NCBI RefSeq assembly: GCF_900111775.1
Contig: NZ_FOJJ01000001.1
Coordinates: 310,001 to 374,000, forward strand
DNA from: Desulfuromonas acetexigens
GTDB lineage: Bacteria > Desulfobacterota > Desulfuromonadia > Desulfuromonadales > Trichloromonadaceae
Reading direction: 5' to 3'
DNA: 64,000 nt
Positions 1-8,242 of the stretch are shown piece after piece. The translations under genes were made by a program, and so were the position numbers. Under the pieces are notes generated by a model. The model did no database searches, was not told the origin of the DNA, and was given only the letters and a program-made list of their open reading frames with translations. Position 1 is the first letter of the stretch. The number at the start of each line of letters is the position of its first letter.

Positions 1-183
1 CGTTTCCGTGACCACCGACAAGGCCGGTGCGCCGGCCCGGGCCAGGAGCTGTGCCACCGCCAGTGGGTCTCTTCCGCGCAGCAGGTCGCCCTCTTTGGGG
101 GAGATGCATTTGATATCGGGGATGACGGGAATAAAACCGGCCTCTTTTCTTGCGATCAGCGCATCTGAAAACCTGGTGTACAT
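1..183 (-). CDS. Indole-3-glycerol-phosphate synthase-like protein (partial, C-terminus off window)
   Basis: Only the first 61 codons lie in the window. The translation aligns with the start of the IGPS (TrpC) barrel: PDIK at residues 22-25, SPKEG at 28-32, and a GAPALSVVTE stretch at the window edge. In TrpC the first motif normally reads EIKxxSPS, where the Glu and Lys are catalytic; here Asp replaces the Glu and Lys replaces the last Ser, while the catalytic Lys is kept. The ATG lies 4 bases beyond the stop of the trpD-like gene, so the two are probably co-translated. Family membership is fairly clear, but with only the N-terminus visible the reaction cannot be confirmed. The partner gene also departs from consensus, so tryptophan synthesis should not be assumed. 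Confidence 0.7.
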   Translation of the reverse strand, partial: MYTRFSDALIARKEAGFIPVIPDIKCISPKEGDLLRGRDPLAVAQLLARAGAPALSVVTET

Positions 184-187
184 CGGT

Positions 188-1213
188 TTACCCCGCGAAC
201 GAATTGGAAAGCGCGCTTAGCTGGTGCAGTTTTTTCGCCGTTGCGCCGCTGTCGATCAATTGGCCGGCAAGGGCAAGGCCTTCGGCAAAGCTGGCTGCTT
301 TGCCGCCGACAATCAGGGCGCCGGCCGCATTGAGAACGATAACGTTGCGTTTGGGGCCGGTGATTTCGCCCGAAAAGACACCGCGGATGGTCTGTGCGTT
401 TTCCTCGGGTGTCCCTGTTTTAATCTCTTCCAAGGTGCAGCGTTCCAGGCCGAAGTCTTCGGGCTGAATGGTGTACGAGGTGATCGTACCATCTTTGAGT
501 TCATTGATTCTTGTTGCACCGATGAGGGAAATTTCATCCAGACCGTCCTCACCGTGGACAAACATGGCCCTGGTGTAGCCCAGATCCCTGGCCACCTGAG
601 CAACAGTATCCAGCAACTCCGGCTTGTAGACACCGAGGAGATGCCGGGTGGCAAAAGCGGGATTAATCAGGGGGCCGATGATCGTATAAAAAATCGTTTT
701 GATGCCAAGGTCGGATTCAGCCGGGAGAACTTTGCCCATCACCGGATGGAATAACGGGGCATAGAGAAAGGCGATGCCGATCTCTTCGATCATTTTTTCG
801 GCCTGGGCCGGAGAAAGATGGATATTGACGCCCAGGGCCTCAAGCACATCGGCGCTTCCGGATAGACTTGAGATGGAACGGCTGCCGTGCTTGGCCACGG
901 GAATCCCTGCCGAGGCCGCGACGATGGCTGTTGCCGTGGAGATATTGAAGGTGCTCAGACCGCCGCCGGTCCCGCAGGTATCCATCAGTTCTTCCTGCAA
1001 GGCAGGTCGCAAGGGAACACAGTTTTCCCGCATCGCTTTGGCGAGATAGGTAATTTCCTTGAGAGAAGAACCTTTCATCAGCAGGGCGACCTGGAAACCG
1101 GCGATCTGCAAGTTACTGACTTCATCCTTGTTGATGGCGTTGATGAGTCCGAAGATTTCTTGTTCAGACAACTCCTGATTGGTCGTTGCCTTTTGCAGTA
1201 CGTTTTTATACAT
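188..1213 (-). CDS. Anthranilate phosphoribosyltransferase-like protein (TrpD family, altered acceptor site)
   Basis: At 341 residues it is the normal length for TrpD, which joins anthranilate to PRPP in tryptophan synthesis. PRPP-side motifs are intact: TFNIST at 88-93, GSAD at 119-122 and the metal-binding DGLDE at 223-227. Several other residues are not consensus. GTGGD reads GTGGG (81-85), KHGNR reads KHGSR (108-112), and the Arg-Arg that precedes the E/D-[LI]-G motif and contacts anthranilate is Glu-Ser (166-167). FN in TIFN is FY. What is seen is a TrpD fold with a conserved PRPP site and a changed acceptor site. The inference is a different acceptor, or at least reduced certainty about anthranilate. 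The trpC-like gene follows 4 bases later. Confidence 0.75.
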   Translation of the reverse strand: MYKNVLQKATTNQELSEQEIFGLINAINKDEVSNLQIAGFQVALLMKGSSLKEITYLAKAMRENCVPLRPALQEELMDTCGTGGGLSTFNISTATAIVAASAGIPVAKHGSRSISSLSGSADVLEALGVNIHLSPAQAEKMIEEIGIAFLYAPLFHPVMGKVLPAESDLGIKTIFYTIIGPLINPAFATRHLLGVYKPELLDTVAQVARDLGYTRAMFVHGEDGLDEISLIGATRINELKDGTITSYTIQPEDFGLERCTLEEIKTGTPEENAQTIRGVFSGEITGPKRNVIVLNAAGALIVGGKAASFAEGLALAGQLIDSGATAKKLHQLSALSNSFAG

Positions 1214-1251
1214 GCCTATTTCCCTCTAGATTATTTTTGAAAGGGCAGAGT

Positions 1252-1268
1252 CAGGGGGCTTTCACGTT
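1252..1268. repeat. Short repeat, copy 1 (flanks toxin-antitoxin module 1)
   Basis: The 17-mer CAGGGGGCTTTCACGTT just downstream of the first toxin gene matches, with one mismatch, a 17-mer at 1937-1953 just downstream of the second toxin gene. Both lie on the same side of their module. No coding role is visible. Confidence 0.5.
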
Positions 1269-1269
1269 T

Positions 1270-1566
1270 TTAGATGATTTCTGAAGGGTCTTCAGGAATC
1301 TGTGCGCCGTGCCAGACGGCCACGACCCAGACCACATCGTCTTTGACCCGATAGAAAAACCGATAGGGCGTCACGATGATGTCACGGTAGTGAATGACCG
1401 GAAACTCAGGAAGGATTCGCCCGGTTTCGGGATAATCGCGGAGACGAGAGAGGATTTTTTCGGCTTTCTGCCGAAAAGAAATCGCCGCGAACGGGTTGTC
1501 GCGGCGGATATAGACCAATGCGTGGAGAAACTGATCGCGTGCCGCTGGGGTAAAGACGATTTTCAT
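1270..1566 (-). CDS. ParE/RelE-type toxin, module 1
   Basis: A 98-residue protein of the ParE/RelE toxin superfamily. It starts MKIVFTPAARDQF, then has the helical region with YIRRDNP and KAEKILSRL, and ends in the beta strands typical of the fold (RDIIVTPYRFFYRV, VVWVVAVWHG). ParE-type members poison gyrase and RelE-type members cut mRNA; the sequence alone does not say which, although the R-x-x-P...YR-x-x-Y strand pattern favours ParE. Its ATG overlaps the antitoxin stop by 4 bases (ATGA), the usual antitoxin-first arrangement with coupled translation. Confidence 0.85.
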   Translation of the reverse strand: MKIVFTPAARDQFLHALVYIRRDNPFAAISFRQKAEKILSRLRDYPETGRILPEFPVIHYRDIIVTPYRFFYRVKDDVVWVVAVWHGAQIPEDPSEII

Positions 1567-1841
1567 TGCTGTTCCGCCAGCAGCGCATCCGCGTCAGCCA
1601 GCACGGCTTCCAGGTTGAAGCCGACGCTGGCCTCGATGTCCCGCTCGCCACGAGCAAGCAATCGCAGGATTTCAAGCTCATGCTGGGTTTGTTCGTACTC
1701 TTTCATGCTGACCATCACGGCGGCGGCCCTTCCGCGCTGGGTGATAAACAGGGGTTCGCGGGAAGCGGATACGCGCTTGATGACGCCGCTGGCGTCCTGG
1801 CGAAGATCCGAGATGGGGATAATTTTCGGGACTCTTGGCAT
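1563..1841 (-). CDS. Phd/YefM-type antitoxin, module 1
   Basis: A 92-residue antitoxin. The start at 1841 (MPRVPKIIPISDLRQ) is chosen because AGGAGG lies 9 bases upstream (1851-1856); the longer reading frame from 1877 would bury this ribosome-binding site. The N-terminal half has the Phd/YefM fold (ISDLR near 9-13, VSASREPLFITQRGRAAAV in the middle), which binds the operator DNA. The acidic C-terminal half (LLARGERDIEAS) should wrap the toxin. The gene probably autoregulates the pair. It overlaps the downstream toxin by 4 bases. Confidence 0.85.
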   Translation of the reverse strand: MPRVPKIIPISDLRQDASGVIKRVSASREPLFITQRGRAAAVMVSMKEYEQTQHELEILRLLARGERDIEASVGFNLEAVLADADALLAEQQ

Positions 1842-1936
1842 TGGTTGTACCTCCTGTTGTACTTTTGAAAGTAGCATCTGGAGGTGGCTGACGCAACGAT
1901 CTTTTTTCGGGTGATGTCACGCCTTTGATTTGGAGG

Positions 1937-1953
1937 CAGGGGGCTTTCGCGTT
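1937..1953. repeat. Short repeat, copy 2 (flanks toxin-antitoxin module 2)
   Basis: CAGGGGGCTTTCGCGTT, 16 of 17 bases identical to 1252-1268. It lies at the 3' end of the second toxin gene, next to its stop codon. Confidence 0.5.
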
Positions 1954-2240
1954 CAGGTGCGATCCTTGGCCGCGCGGTAGACGGTCAGGCGGTCACGGCG
2001 GCCGACCGCCACCACAATCACCAGAACCTTGCGGTCGTCAACCTGGTAGACCAGCCGATAACCGGCATTTCTCAGTTTAATCTTGTAACAATCCGGCAAG
2101 TGGCGCAGACGGTCTGCTTCAACTCTGGGCTGGACAAGTCTTTCGACGAGTTTTTTCTTGAACTGATGACGAACCGACTCGTCGAGTTTGCGCCATTCCT
2201 TGAGCGCGGACACCTTGAATTCGAGTTCATAGGTCATCAA
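1953..2240 (-). CDS. relE: RelE-family mRNA interferase toxin, module 2
   Basis: A 95-residue RelE homologue. The order is typical: YELEFKVSALKEWRKL at the start, LPDCYKIKLRNAGYRLVY in the core, then VLVIVVAVGRRDR and a C-terminal VYRAA. RelE toxins cut mRNA in the ribosomal A site; the core Lys/Arg cluster (KIKLR, YRLVY) and the C-terminal Tyr-Arg match the residues used for this in E. coli RelE. Two ATGs are possible (2240 or 2237). The gene overlaps its antitoxin by 11-14 bases. It is unrelated in sequence to the toxin of the adjacent module. Confidence 0.9.
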   Translation of the reverse strand: MMTYELEFKVSALKEWRKLDESVRHQFKKKLVERLVQPRVEADRLRHLPDCYKIKLRNAGYRLVYQVDDRKVLVIVVAVGRRDRLTVYRAAKDRT

Positions 2241-2472
2241 GGCCGACCTTCACCGTCGCTTCCTCGGCCCGTTCTTCCACCAGTTTCGCCAACTCGTACT
2301 CTTCGAGTTTTTCCATAACCGCCTCGAACGTCGCGGCCGGAACCAGATAGGCGCTCGGTTTGTTGTGATTCAAAATCGCCACGGGAGCGCCTTCGGCCTG
2401 AAGGATGACGCGACTGGGGTTTTTCTTGAGGTCGCTGATGCTGACGGATGCGGAGGCAAAAATTCGGTCCAT
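2227..2472 (-). CDS. relB: RelB/Phd-type antitoxin, module 2
   Basis: An 81-residue protein starting MDRIFASASVSISDLKKNP. The start at 2472 follows a CGAGGG ribosome-binding site; an in-frame upstream ATG at 2508 has no such site. ISDLKKNPSRV and APVAILNHNKPSAYLVPA are the DNA-binding core of the Phd/RelB-type antitoxins found with RelE toxins. The charged tail (KLEEYELAKLVEER) is the probable toxin-binding helix. It likely represses its own promoter upstream in 2473-2681. Confidence 0.87.
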   Translation of the reverse strand: MDRIFASASVSISDLKKNPSRVILQAEGAPVAILNHNKPSAYLVPAATFEAVMEKLEEYELAKLVEERAEEATVKVGLDDL

Positions 2473-2681
2473 AATAAGCCCTCGAAATAGGTTTAAATAT
2501 GGCACCATAATAGCGTGTGAATCGCAGGGAACAAAAGATTTATTTTTCTCAAGGGAGAAAACAATTGATTTTTATGGAATGCCTTCAAGCAGTATTTCGA
2601 AGCAAGACGCGACCCCAGCGACTTTCCCAGACCCCGCGACCCCCCCGACCCACAGATTTAGCGGAAGAGGCAAAAAACAAA

Positions 2682-3956
2682 CTACTTCTGCATTATTTTC
2701 TCTAATTTTGCCGCAAATGGTATTGCCATTGCAAGAGTTAAATAAAGAGATGTTTTTCTATTGTCTAGTGATAGCTCTATAATACTGTTTTCAATATTTA
2801 GAACGACATCGACAATCTTACTGATCGGAATTGTATAAACGCCAGCACCAACAATAGCAATTTTTTTATTGGTGAGGTACGCTGTCCCTTCTTTTTCTAT
2901 GTCAAAACCTTTCTTTTTGTATTTTGTTCCACTTATGGTCTGTGTGCTAAGTGTCTTTTCTTTGAGTATTTTTGCATCTGAACGGTAGTAACAGATTTCG
3001 CCCTTTTGCAAAGGCAAGGGGGTCTCTATTGGGGATAATGCGGAATTCACATCTTCTCTGATGCTAGACATAACCGAAATGACTTGCATCTCGCTTTCAA
3101 TAGTTTCTCTTGGAATATTCAACTTTTTTGCAACGCTCTTAATGCTGGCTTCCTCCTCGACGTCTAACTCCCCGTCTTCTAGGTAGGTATCAAAAAGATT
3201 TGAAAATACGTGAAGTTTTGCATTTAAAAATTCGTCATTAGATATTTCAAGTTTCATTTTGGCAGTTTCAAGCTCTTTTTCAGCGATCACCTCATTACAA
3301 AACGATGCTATATAGGCGCGAATAGCTTTATTGCTGTAATGTTTTTTAAAATTGGATGAAGCATTTGATAAAGACTCTGGGATATAGGTAGATGGCGGCT
3401 TTTTCCCCTCTTCAACTATTTTAAACAACTTTTCTAGAAACTGTTTAGTTAATTCAGCATGTTGCTTGACATCCTTGTTGTAAAGAATGAAATATGCTGA
3501 TGTTCCTAGAAAAACGATTGTTACTATGATTGAAAAAATCGGCGGATTTTTTGGACTAAAATTGAGCAAACTAATCAGAAGAAAAATTATTCCGATTACA
3601 AGTGTTGCTTTAAAGGATTTAGGTTCTGGAAGGGCGGGAGGTTGCTTGATATGCAGCGTTGATTTTTTAATTGGGGATTCGTAAGTTAAACCCGTATCTA
3701 GAAATTCATCGAACAGTTCACCCGTTCCCCTTGGTGCCTGAACAGAAGTTGATGAAATTCTATTTCCAGATCTCGCACTGCTGCCACCGATTGTCTCTCT
3801 AAAGTACAAACCTCCGCGGCCACCAGCAACATAGGCACCTCTGGGACCTACCCCAACTCTAGCGCCCTTTACTCCAGCCGAGACTCCGATTCCACTTTTT
3901 GACAGGTTGAATCTTATAGGACCAGCTCTAAAGCTTTTTCTTATGAAAAACCCCAT
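2682..3956 (-). CDS. DUF4236 domain protein with membrane segments, possible TerB-like and C-terminal PH-like regions
   Basis: A 424-residue protein of unknown function. Residues 1-55 are a DUF4236 domain (IRKSFRAGPIRFNLSKSGIG, then Gly-rich VGPRGAYVAGGRGG). Two hydrophobic segments follow near 115-165. A charged helical region near 245-290 includes YLEDGELDVEEEAS, which resembles the acidic helix of TerB-like domains. A C-terminal 90-residue beta-rich part (GTAYLTNKKIAIVGAGVYTIPISKI) resembles a PH/GRAM-type domain. It starts behind AAGGAGGAAGAA. The gene is far more AT-rich than its neighbours and uses A/T-ending codons, which suggests recent acquisition. DUF4236 proteins occur in mobile and phage-defence contexts, but no function can be assigned here. 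Confidence 0.75.
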   Translation of the reverse strand: MGFFIRKSFRAGPIRFNLSKSGIGVSAGVKGARVGVGPRGAYVAGGRGGLYFRETIGGSSARSGNRISSTSVQAPRGTGELFDEFLDTGLTYESPIKKSTLHIKQPPALPEPKSFKATLVIGIIFLLISLLNFSPKNPPIFSIIVTIVFLGTSAYFILYNKDVKQHAELTKQFLEKLFKIVEEGKKPPSTYIPESLSNASSNFKKHYSNKAIRAYIASFCNEVIAEKELETAKMKLEISNDEFLNAKLHVFSNLFDTYLEDGELDVEEEASIKSVAKKLNIPRETIESEMQVISVMSSIREDVNSALSPIETPLPLQKGEICYYRSDAKILKEKTLSTQTISGTKYKKKGFDIEKEGTAYLTNKKIAIVGAGVYTIPISKIVDVVLNIENSIIELSLDNRKTSLYLTLAMAIPFAAKLEKIMQK

Positions 3957-4076
3957 TTCTTCCTCCTTTATGCAAAATATCCATGGGAATAAAGTTCACG
4001 GACGTATCATTTGTTAAGATCTATCAATATCTAGACGGATCCGAATAAAATTCCGATTCCCAGAGCTCTCGACACA

Positions 4077-4120
4077 AAAAGCCGCCATTTCGGCATGAAA
4101 TCCGAAATCGGCGGCTTTTA
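4077..4120. terminator. Bidirectional intrinsic terminator
   Basis: Near-perfect inverted repeat AAAAGCCGCCATTTCGG / CCGAAATCGGCGGCTTTT (one bulged base) with an 8-base loop. On the minus strand it ends in TTTTT, about 100 bases beyond the helicase stop, so it most likely terminates that gene. Confidence 0.85.
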
Positions 4121-4218
4121 TTGAATCAATCGGAGATTTTCACGTTCCCTCCACGACCAACCAAAACAGAACCATCACACATTAAAGACGTTTTTTATAG
4201 CCCCTTCCTTAGGTCTTG

Positions 4219-5967
4219 TCAATTCTCTCCCTTGCTTTTCCTCTTCACCGGTGGTTTTTTCCCAATCGGTTTTGCCCTGACCGCTTTTTCGACCTTCTTC
4301 CCCGGTCTTTTCTTGAACGGTTTTTCTTTGCCCGACTCGGGCCTTCCCCCGTCGAGGCTGAGTTGCAGGCGCTGGCCGCAGACCCAGACGTCCTTGAGCA
4401 GGCGGATGGTTTCCTTGGGCAGATCGGCGGGGAGGTCGACCAGGCTGAAGGCGTCGTGGAGTTTGATCTGCCCGATGTGGGTGCTGCTCAGTTGCGCCTC
4501 GTTGCTGATGGCGCCGACGATGTGACGCGGCTCGACGCCGTGGATGCGGCCGACCTCGATGCGGTAACGGCGGCTATCACCAGTCTTTTCGCGGACGCGG
4601 GGACGGTCTACGAACTCGGGCGCCGCCTCGATCTTCTCTTCGGCGCCGCCCTCCATTTGCAAGGGTTTGTCCTTCTGTACCAGATAAGCCAGAGTCGCGG
4701 CGATGCGGCGCAGGCCGACATCGTATTCATCCTGATAGTTGTCGATCAACTCCTCAAAAAATTCCAGATCCTGCGACTCCATCGTCTCGGCGATCATCTC
4801 CCTGAAGAGGCCGATGCGCCGGTCGGTGATATCCTTGCGGCTCGGCAGGGTCATGGGCGTAATCGGCTGGCGGGTCGCCTGTTCGATGGCGTTGAGCATG
4901 CGCCGTTCGCGGGGGGCGACGAAAAGGATTGCCTTCCCTTCCCTTCCCGCCCGCCCGGTGCGGCCGATACGATGAATGTAGGCCTCGGTGTCGTAGGGAA
5001 TGTCGTAATTGACCACGTGGCTGATGCGCTTGACGTCGAGGCCGCGGGCCGCCACATCGGTGGCGACGACGATGTCGAGGCTGCCGTTTTTCAGACGCTC
5101 GACAGTCTTCTCGCGCATCGCCTGGGTCATGTCGCCGTTGAGGGGCGCGCAGGAAAAGCCCCGCCCTTCGAGTTTTTCCGCAAGCTCGACGGTGGCGATT
5201 TTGGTGCGGACGAAGATGATCATGCCGTCGATATCTTCCGCTTCGAGAATCCGGGTCAGGGCGTCCAACTTGTGCAGCCCCTTCACCTGCCAGAAACGCT
5301 GGCTGATGGTCTCGACCGTCGAGGTCTTGTTCTTGATGCGGATTTCCACGGGATTTTTGAGATGGCGGCGGGCCACCTGCAAGACCTCGCTCGGCATGGT
5401 CGCGGAAAAGAGCGCGGTCTGCCGCGTGGGCGGCGCATGTTCGAGAATCTGCTCGACCTCTTCGATAAAGCCCATCTTGAGCATCTCGTCCGCTTCGTCC
5501 ACCACCACCGCCAGCAGGCGATCGAGCTTGAGCGTCCCCCGGCGCAGATGGTCCTGAATCCGCCCCGGCGTCCCCACTACCGCCTGCACGCCCCGGTGCA
5601 ACTGACGCAACTGCTGGCTCATGTTCTGCCCGCCGTAGACCGGCAGCACCTGAAAATCCGGTAAATGCCGGGCGTAGGTCTGCATCGCCTCGGCGACCTG
5701 CAAGGCCAGCTCGCGGGTCGGGGTCAGCACCAGAATCTGCGGATACTTCAGCGCCGGATCGATACGGCTCAAGAGCGGCAGGGAAAAGGCGGCGGTCTTG
5801 CCGGTGCCGGTCTGCGCCTGACCGAGCAGATCGCGCCCTTCGAGGAGTGGCGGGATGCTCTGGGCCTGGATCGGCGAGGGGGTTTCGTAACCAACTTCGT
5901 CGATGACCCGGAAAACGGCCGGGGCCAGGGCGAGCTCGGCAAAACTGACGATGGCTTCTTCGCTCAT
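4219..5967 (-). CDS. deaD: DEAD-box ATP-dependent RNA helicase (DeaD/CsdA type)
   Basis: A 582-residue DEAD-box helicase that unwinds RNA in ribosome assembly or mRNA turnover. Motifs in order: Q motif (GYETPSPIQAQ, near 26-36), motif I AQTGTGKT (51-58), PTRELA, TPGR, DEAD (157-160), SAT, VATDVAARGLDV and HRIGRTGRAG. Residues near 455-535 form a DbpA-type RNA-binding domain (VGRIHGVEPRHIVGAI), and the tail is very basic (KKRPGKKVEKAVRAK). The start at 5967 follows AAAGGA; the longer frame from 6015 lacks a good site. It is monocistronic, with its own terminator at 4077-4120. Confidence 0.95.
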   Translation of the reverse strand: MSEEAIVSFAELALAPAVFRVIDEVGYETPSPIQAQSIPPLLEGRDLLGQAQTGTGKTAAFSLPLLSRIDPALKYPQILVLTPTRELALQVAEAMQTYARHLPDFQVLPVYGGQNMSQQLRQLHRGVQAVVGTPGRIQDHLRRGTLKLDRLLAVVVDEADEMLKMGFIEEVEQILEHAPPTRQTALFSATMPSEVLQVARRHLKNPVEIRIKNKTSTVETISQRFWQVKGLHKLDALTRILEAEDIDGMIIFVRTKIATVELAEKLEGRGFSCAPLNGDMTQAMREKTVERLKNGSLDIVVATDVAARGLDVKRISHVVNYDIPYDTEAYIHRIGRTGRAGREGKAILFVAPRERRMLNAIEQATRQPITPMTLPSRKDITDRRIGLFREMIAETMESQDLEFFEELIDNYQDEYDVGLRRIAATLAYLVQKDKPLQMEGGAEEKIEAAPEFVDRPRVREKTGDSRRYRIEVGRIHGVEPRHIVGAISNEAQLSSTHIGQIKLHDAFSLVDLPADLPKETIRLLKDVWVCGQRLQLSLDGGRPESGKEKPFKKRPGKKVEKAVRAKPIGKKPPVKRKSKGEN

Positions 5968-6147
5968 GGGAATCCTTTGCGGAGGGAGTGGAACAATGGA
6001 AAATTGCCCCATCATAATCGTTCAAGAAGAAAAACAAAAGGCGCCGTGACGGGAAAAGTCAGGACGCCTTGAGAAATCTGAAAAAAGCTGTTCGCGACAA
6101 TACGGCGATGAAGCGGCGACCGAGTTGATTGGACGCTTACAGGCAAG

Positions 6148-6216
6148 TAATACAGAGATGAAGGGGATAAACAGGATCTGGTTTTATCCCTTTCATCCCC
6201 TTCATCCCTGTAAAAA
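6148..6216. repeat. Intergenic inverted repeat
   Basis: ATACAGAGATGAAGGGGATAA and, about 30 bases later, its approximate reverse complement (TTATCCCTTTCATCCCC, TTCATCCCTGTA) form a hairpin between the helicase promoter region and the argS stop. Such GATGAAGGGGAT hairpins are common intergenic repeats in this group of bacteria (recalled, not checked). The rest of 6016-6234 shows nothing else. Confidence 0.5.
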
Positions 6217-6234
6217 ATGCTTTTTCAAGACAAT

Positions 6235-7983
6235 TCACATCCGCTCCAGCGTTTCAATGCCGAGGAGCGCCAGGCCTTGTTGAATCGTCCGGGCGGTGAG
6301 GCGGGCGAGTTTCAGGCGGCTGGCGCGGATGGCGGCGTCCTCGCAGTTGAGGACCGGACAGCTCTGGTAGAAACTGGAGAAAATCCCGGACAGGTCGTAG
6401 AGATAGGCGCAGAGCAGATGCGGCCAGCCGCGTTCGGCGACGCGCTGGACTACTTCACTGAACTGGGCGAGCTTGCCGGCGAGTTCCTTCTCCACTTCCT
6501 CTTCCAGGCGGATGCTCCCCTGCAAAGCCTCGGCGTCGATCTCCCCCCGGCGGAATATGCTCGCCACACGGGTGTAGGCGTAGAGCAGATAGGGGGCGGT
6601 GTTTCCCTCAAAGCTGAGCATCTGGTCGAAGCTGAAAACATAATCGCTGGTGCGGTGTTTGGAGAGATCGGCGTACTTGACCGAGGCGATGCCGACCACC
6701 CGGCCGATGTGGCGCAACTCCTCCTCGCTCATCTCGGTATTCTTGGCCTTGACCAGCTCATAGGCGCGAGCCTCGGCCTCGTCGAGCAGATCGGCGAGCT
6801 TGGCGACGCCGCCGGAGCGGGTCTTGAAAGGCTTGCCGTCCTCGCCCATGACCGTGCCGAAGGCCATGTGTTCGAGTTGGGTGTCGGGACCGGCGAAGCC
6901 GGCCTGGCGGGCGACGGCGAAGAGCTGCTGGAAATGGAGGGACTGGCGGTGATCGACGAAGTAGAGCAGCCGGTCGGCCTTGAGGACGCTCAGGCGGTAG
7001 CGGATGGCCGCCAGGTCGGTAGTGGCGTAGAGATAACCGCCATCCTTCTTCTGCACGATCATCGGCAGGGGCTCGTCATCTTTCCCCTTGAACTCGTCGA
7101 GAAAGACGCAGCGGGCGCCCTGATCCTCGGTGAGCAACCCGGCGGCCGTCAGATCCTCGACCACCTGGGCCAGGTCGTCGTTGTAGGCGCTCTCGCCGCG
7201 CACATCGGCGCGGGTCAGGGCGACGTTGAGGCGGTCGTAAATCTGCTGGCAATGAGAGAGGGAGATGTCGAGGAATTCCCGCCAGAGGCGATTGCAGTGG
7301 GCGTCGCCGGATTGGAGTTCGACCACCAATTGCCGGGCGCGGTCGGCGAAGACGGGGGAAGCATCGAAGCGCCCCTTGGCTTCGCGGTAGAAACTTTCCA
7401 GGTCGGCGAGCTGCATGCGGATCGCACTCCCCTCCCCTTGCAGTTCCTCCATATGGGCCAGCAGCATGCCGAACTGGGTACCCCAGTCGCCGACATGGTT
7501 GTGGCGGATGACCTTGTGGCCCAGGAATTCCAGGGTGCGGGAGACGGCATCGCCGATGATGGTCGAACGCAGATGGCCGACGTGCATTTCCTTGGCAAGA
7601 TTGGGCGAGGAATAATCGACCACCACCGTCTGCGGCGGCGCGGCAAGAGGTATGGCCAGACGCGGATCGGCCAGGGCGTTTTCCAGCTGCTCGGCCAGCC
7701 AATCGGGGTTGAGATAGAAGTTGATAAAGCCGGGACCGGCGATCTCGACCTGGCGCACCAGTTTTGACGGCGGCAGATGCTCGATAATCTCGGCGGCCAG
7801 TTGCCGGGGATTTTTTTTCGCGGCCTTGGCGCCGATCATGGCCAGGTTGGTGGCGAGGTCGCCGTGGGCCTTGTCCTTGGTGCGGTCGATCTGAATGGCC
7901 GGTTCGAGGTCGGTGGGGAGGAGCCCCTTCCCTTTCAGGGCGGTGAGGGCTTCTTCCAGCAAGAGCTGAATCTGTTCTTTCAT
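6235..7983 (-). CDS. argS: Arginyl-tRNA synthetase
   Basis: Charges tRNA-Arg. At 582 residues it is the usual class Ia length. It has the N-terminal Add1 domain (residues 1-110), the HIGH signature as HVGHLRST with the preceding [13 protein letters not shown], a KMSKS-like loop of the ArgRS type (FKTRSG), and the DALR anticodon-binding domain at the C-terminus ([12 protein letters not shown], ending IETLERM). The start at 7983 is set by GAAGGATGAAGATC just upstream; the longer in-frame start at 8043 runs into the tRNA-Pro terminator and is rejected. It lies downstream of, and on the same strand as, tRNA-Pro. Confidence 0.96.
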   Translation of the reverse strand: MKEQIQLLLEEALTALKGKGLLPTDLEPAIQIDRTKDKAHGDLATNLAMIGAKAAKKNPRQLAAEIIEHLPPSKLVRQVEIAGPGFINFYLNPDWLAEQLENALADPRLAIPLAAPPQTVVVDYSSPNLAKEMHVGHLRSTIIGDAVSRTLEFLGHKVIRHNHVGDWGTQFGMLLAHMEELQGEGSAIRMQLADLESFYREAKGRFDASPVFADRARQLVVELQSGDAHCNRLWREFLDISLSHCQQIYDRLNVALTRADVRGESAYNDDLAQVVEDLTAAGLLTEDQGARCVFLDEFKGKDDEPLPMIVQKKDGGYLYATTDLAAIRYRLSVLKADRLLYFVDHRQSLHFQQLFAVARQAGFAGPDTQLEHMAFGTVMGEDGKPFKTRSGGVAKLADLLDEAEARAYELVKAKNTEMSEEELRHIGRVVGIASVKYADLSKHRTSDYVFSFDQMLSFEGNTAPYLLYAYTRVASIFRRGEIDAEALQGSIRLEEEVEKELAGKLAQFSEVVQRVAERGWPHLLCAYLYDLSGIFSSFYQSCPVLNCEDAAIRASRLKLARLTARTIQQGLALLGIETLERM

Positions 7984-8021
7984 GATCTTCATCCTTCTCG
8001 GCGGACTTTTAAGAGCCACGC

Positions 8022-8057
8022 CGAAAAAAAAGGGAGTGACCAAGTCACTCCCTTTTT
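8022..8057 (-). terminator. Intrinsic terminator of tRNA-Pro
   Basis: Perfect 10-bp stem AGGGAGTGAC / GTCACTCCCT with a 3-base loop, followed on the minus strand by eight Ts. It lies just downstream of the tRNA-Pro 3' end. Confidence 0.92.
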
Positions 8058-8061
8058 CTCG

Positions 8062-8139
<78 letters not shown>

Positions 8140-8242
8140 TCAATCAACGAGGCCGGATTATCGGCGATAGCGCCGGGAATGTCAAGGATAAATTCATCCG
8201 GCTTGAATTTTATTTTATCCTATAAAGTCAGGTGGTTGGCAA

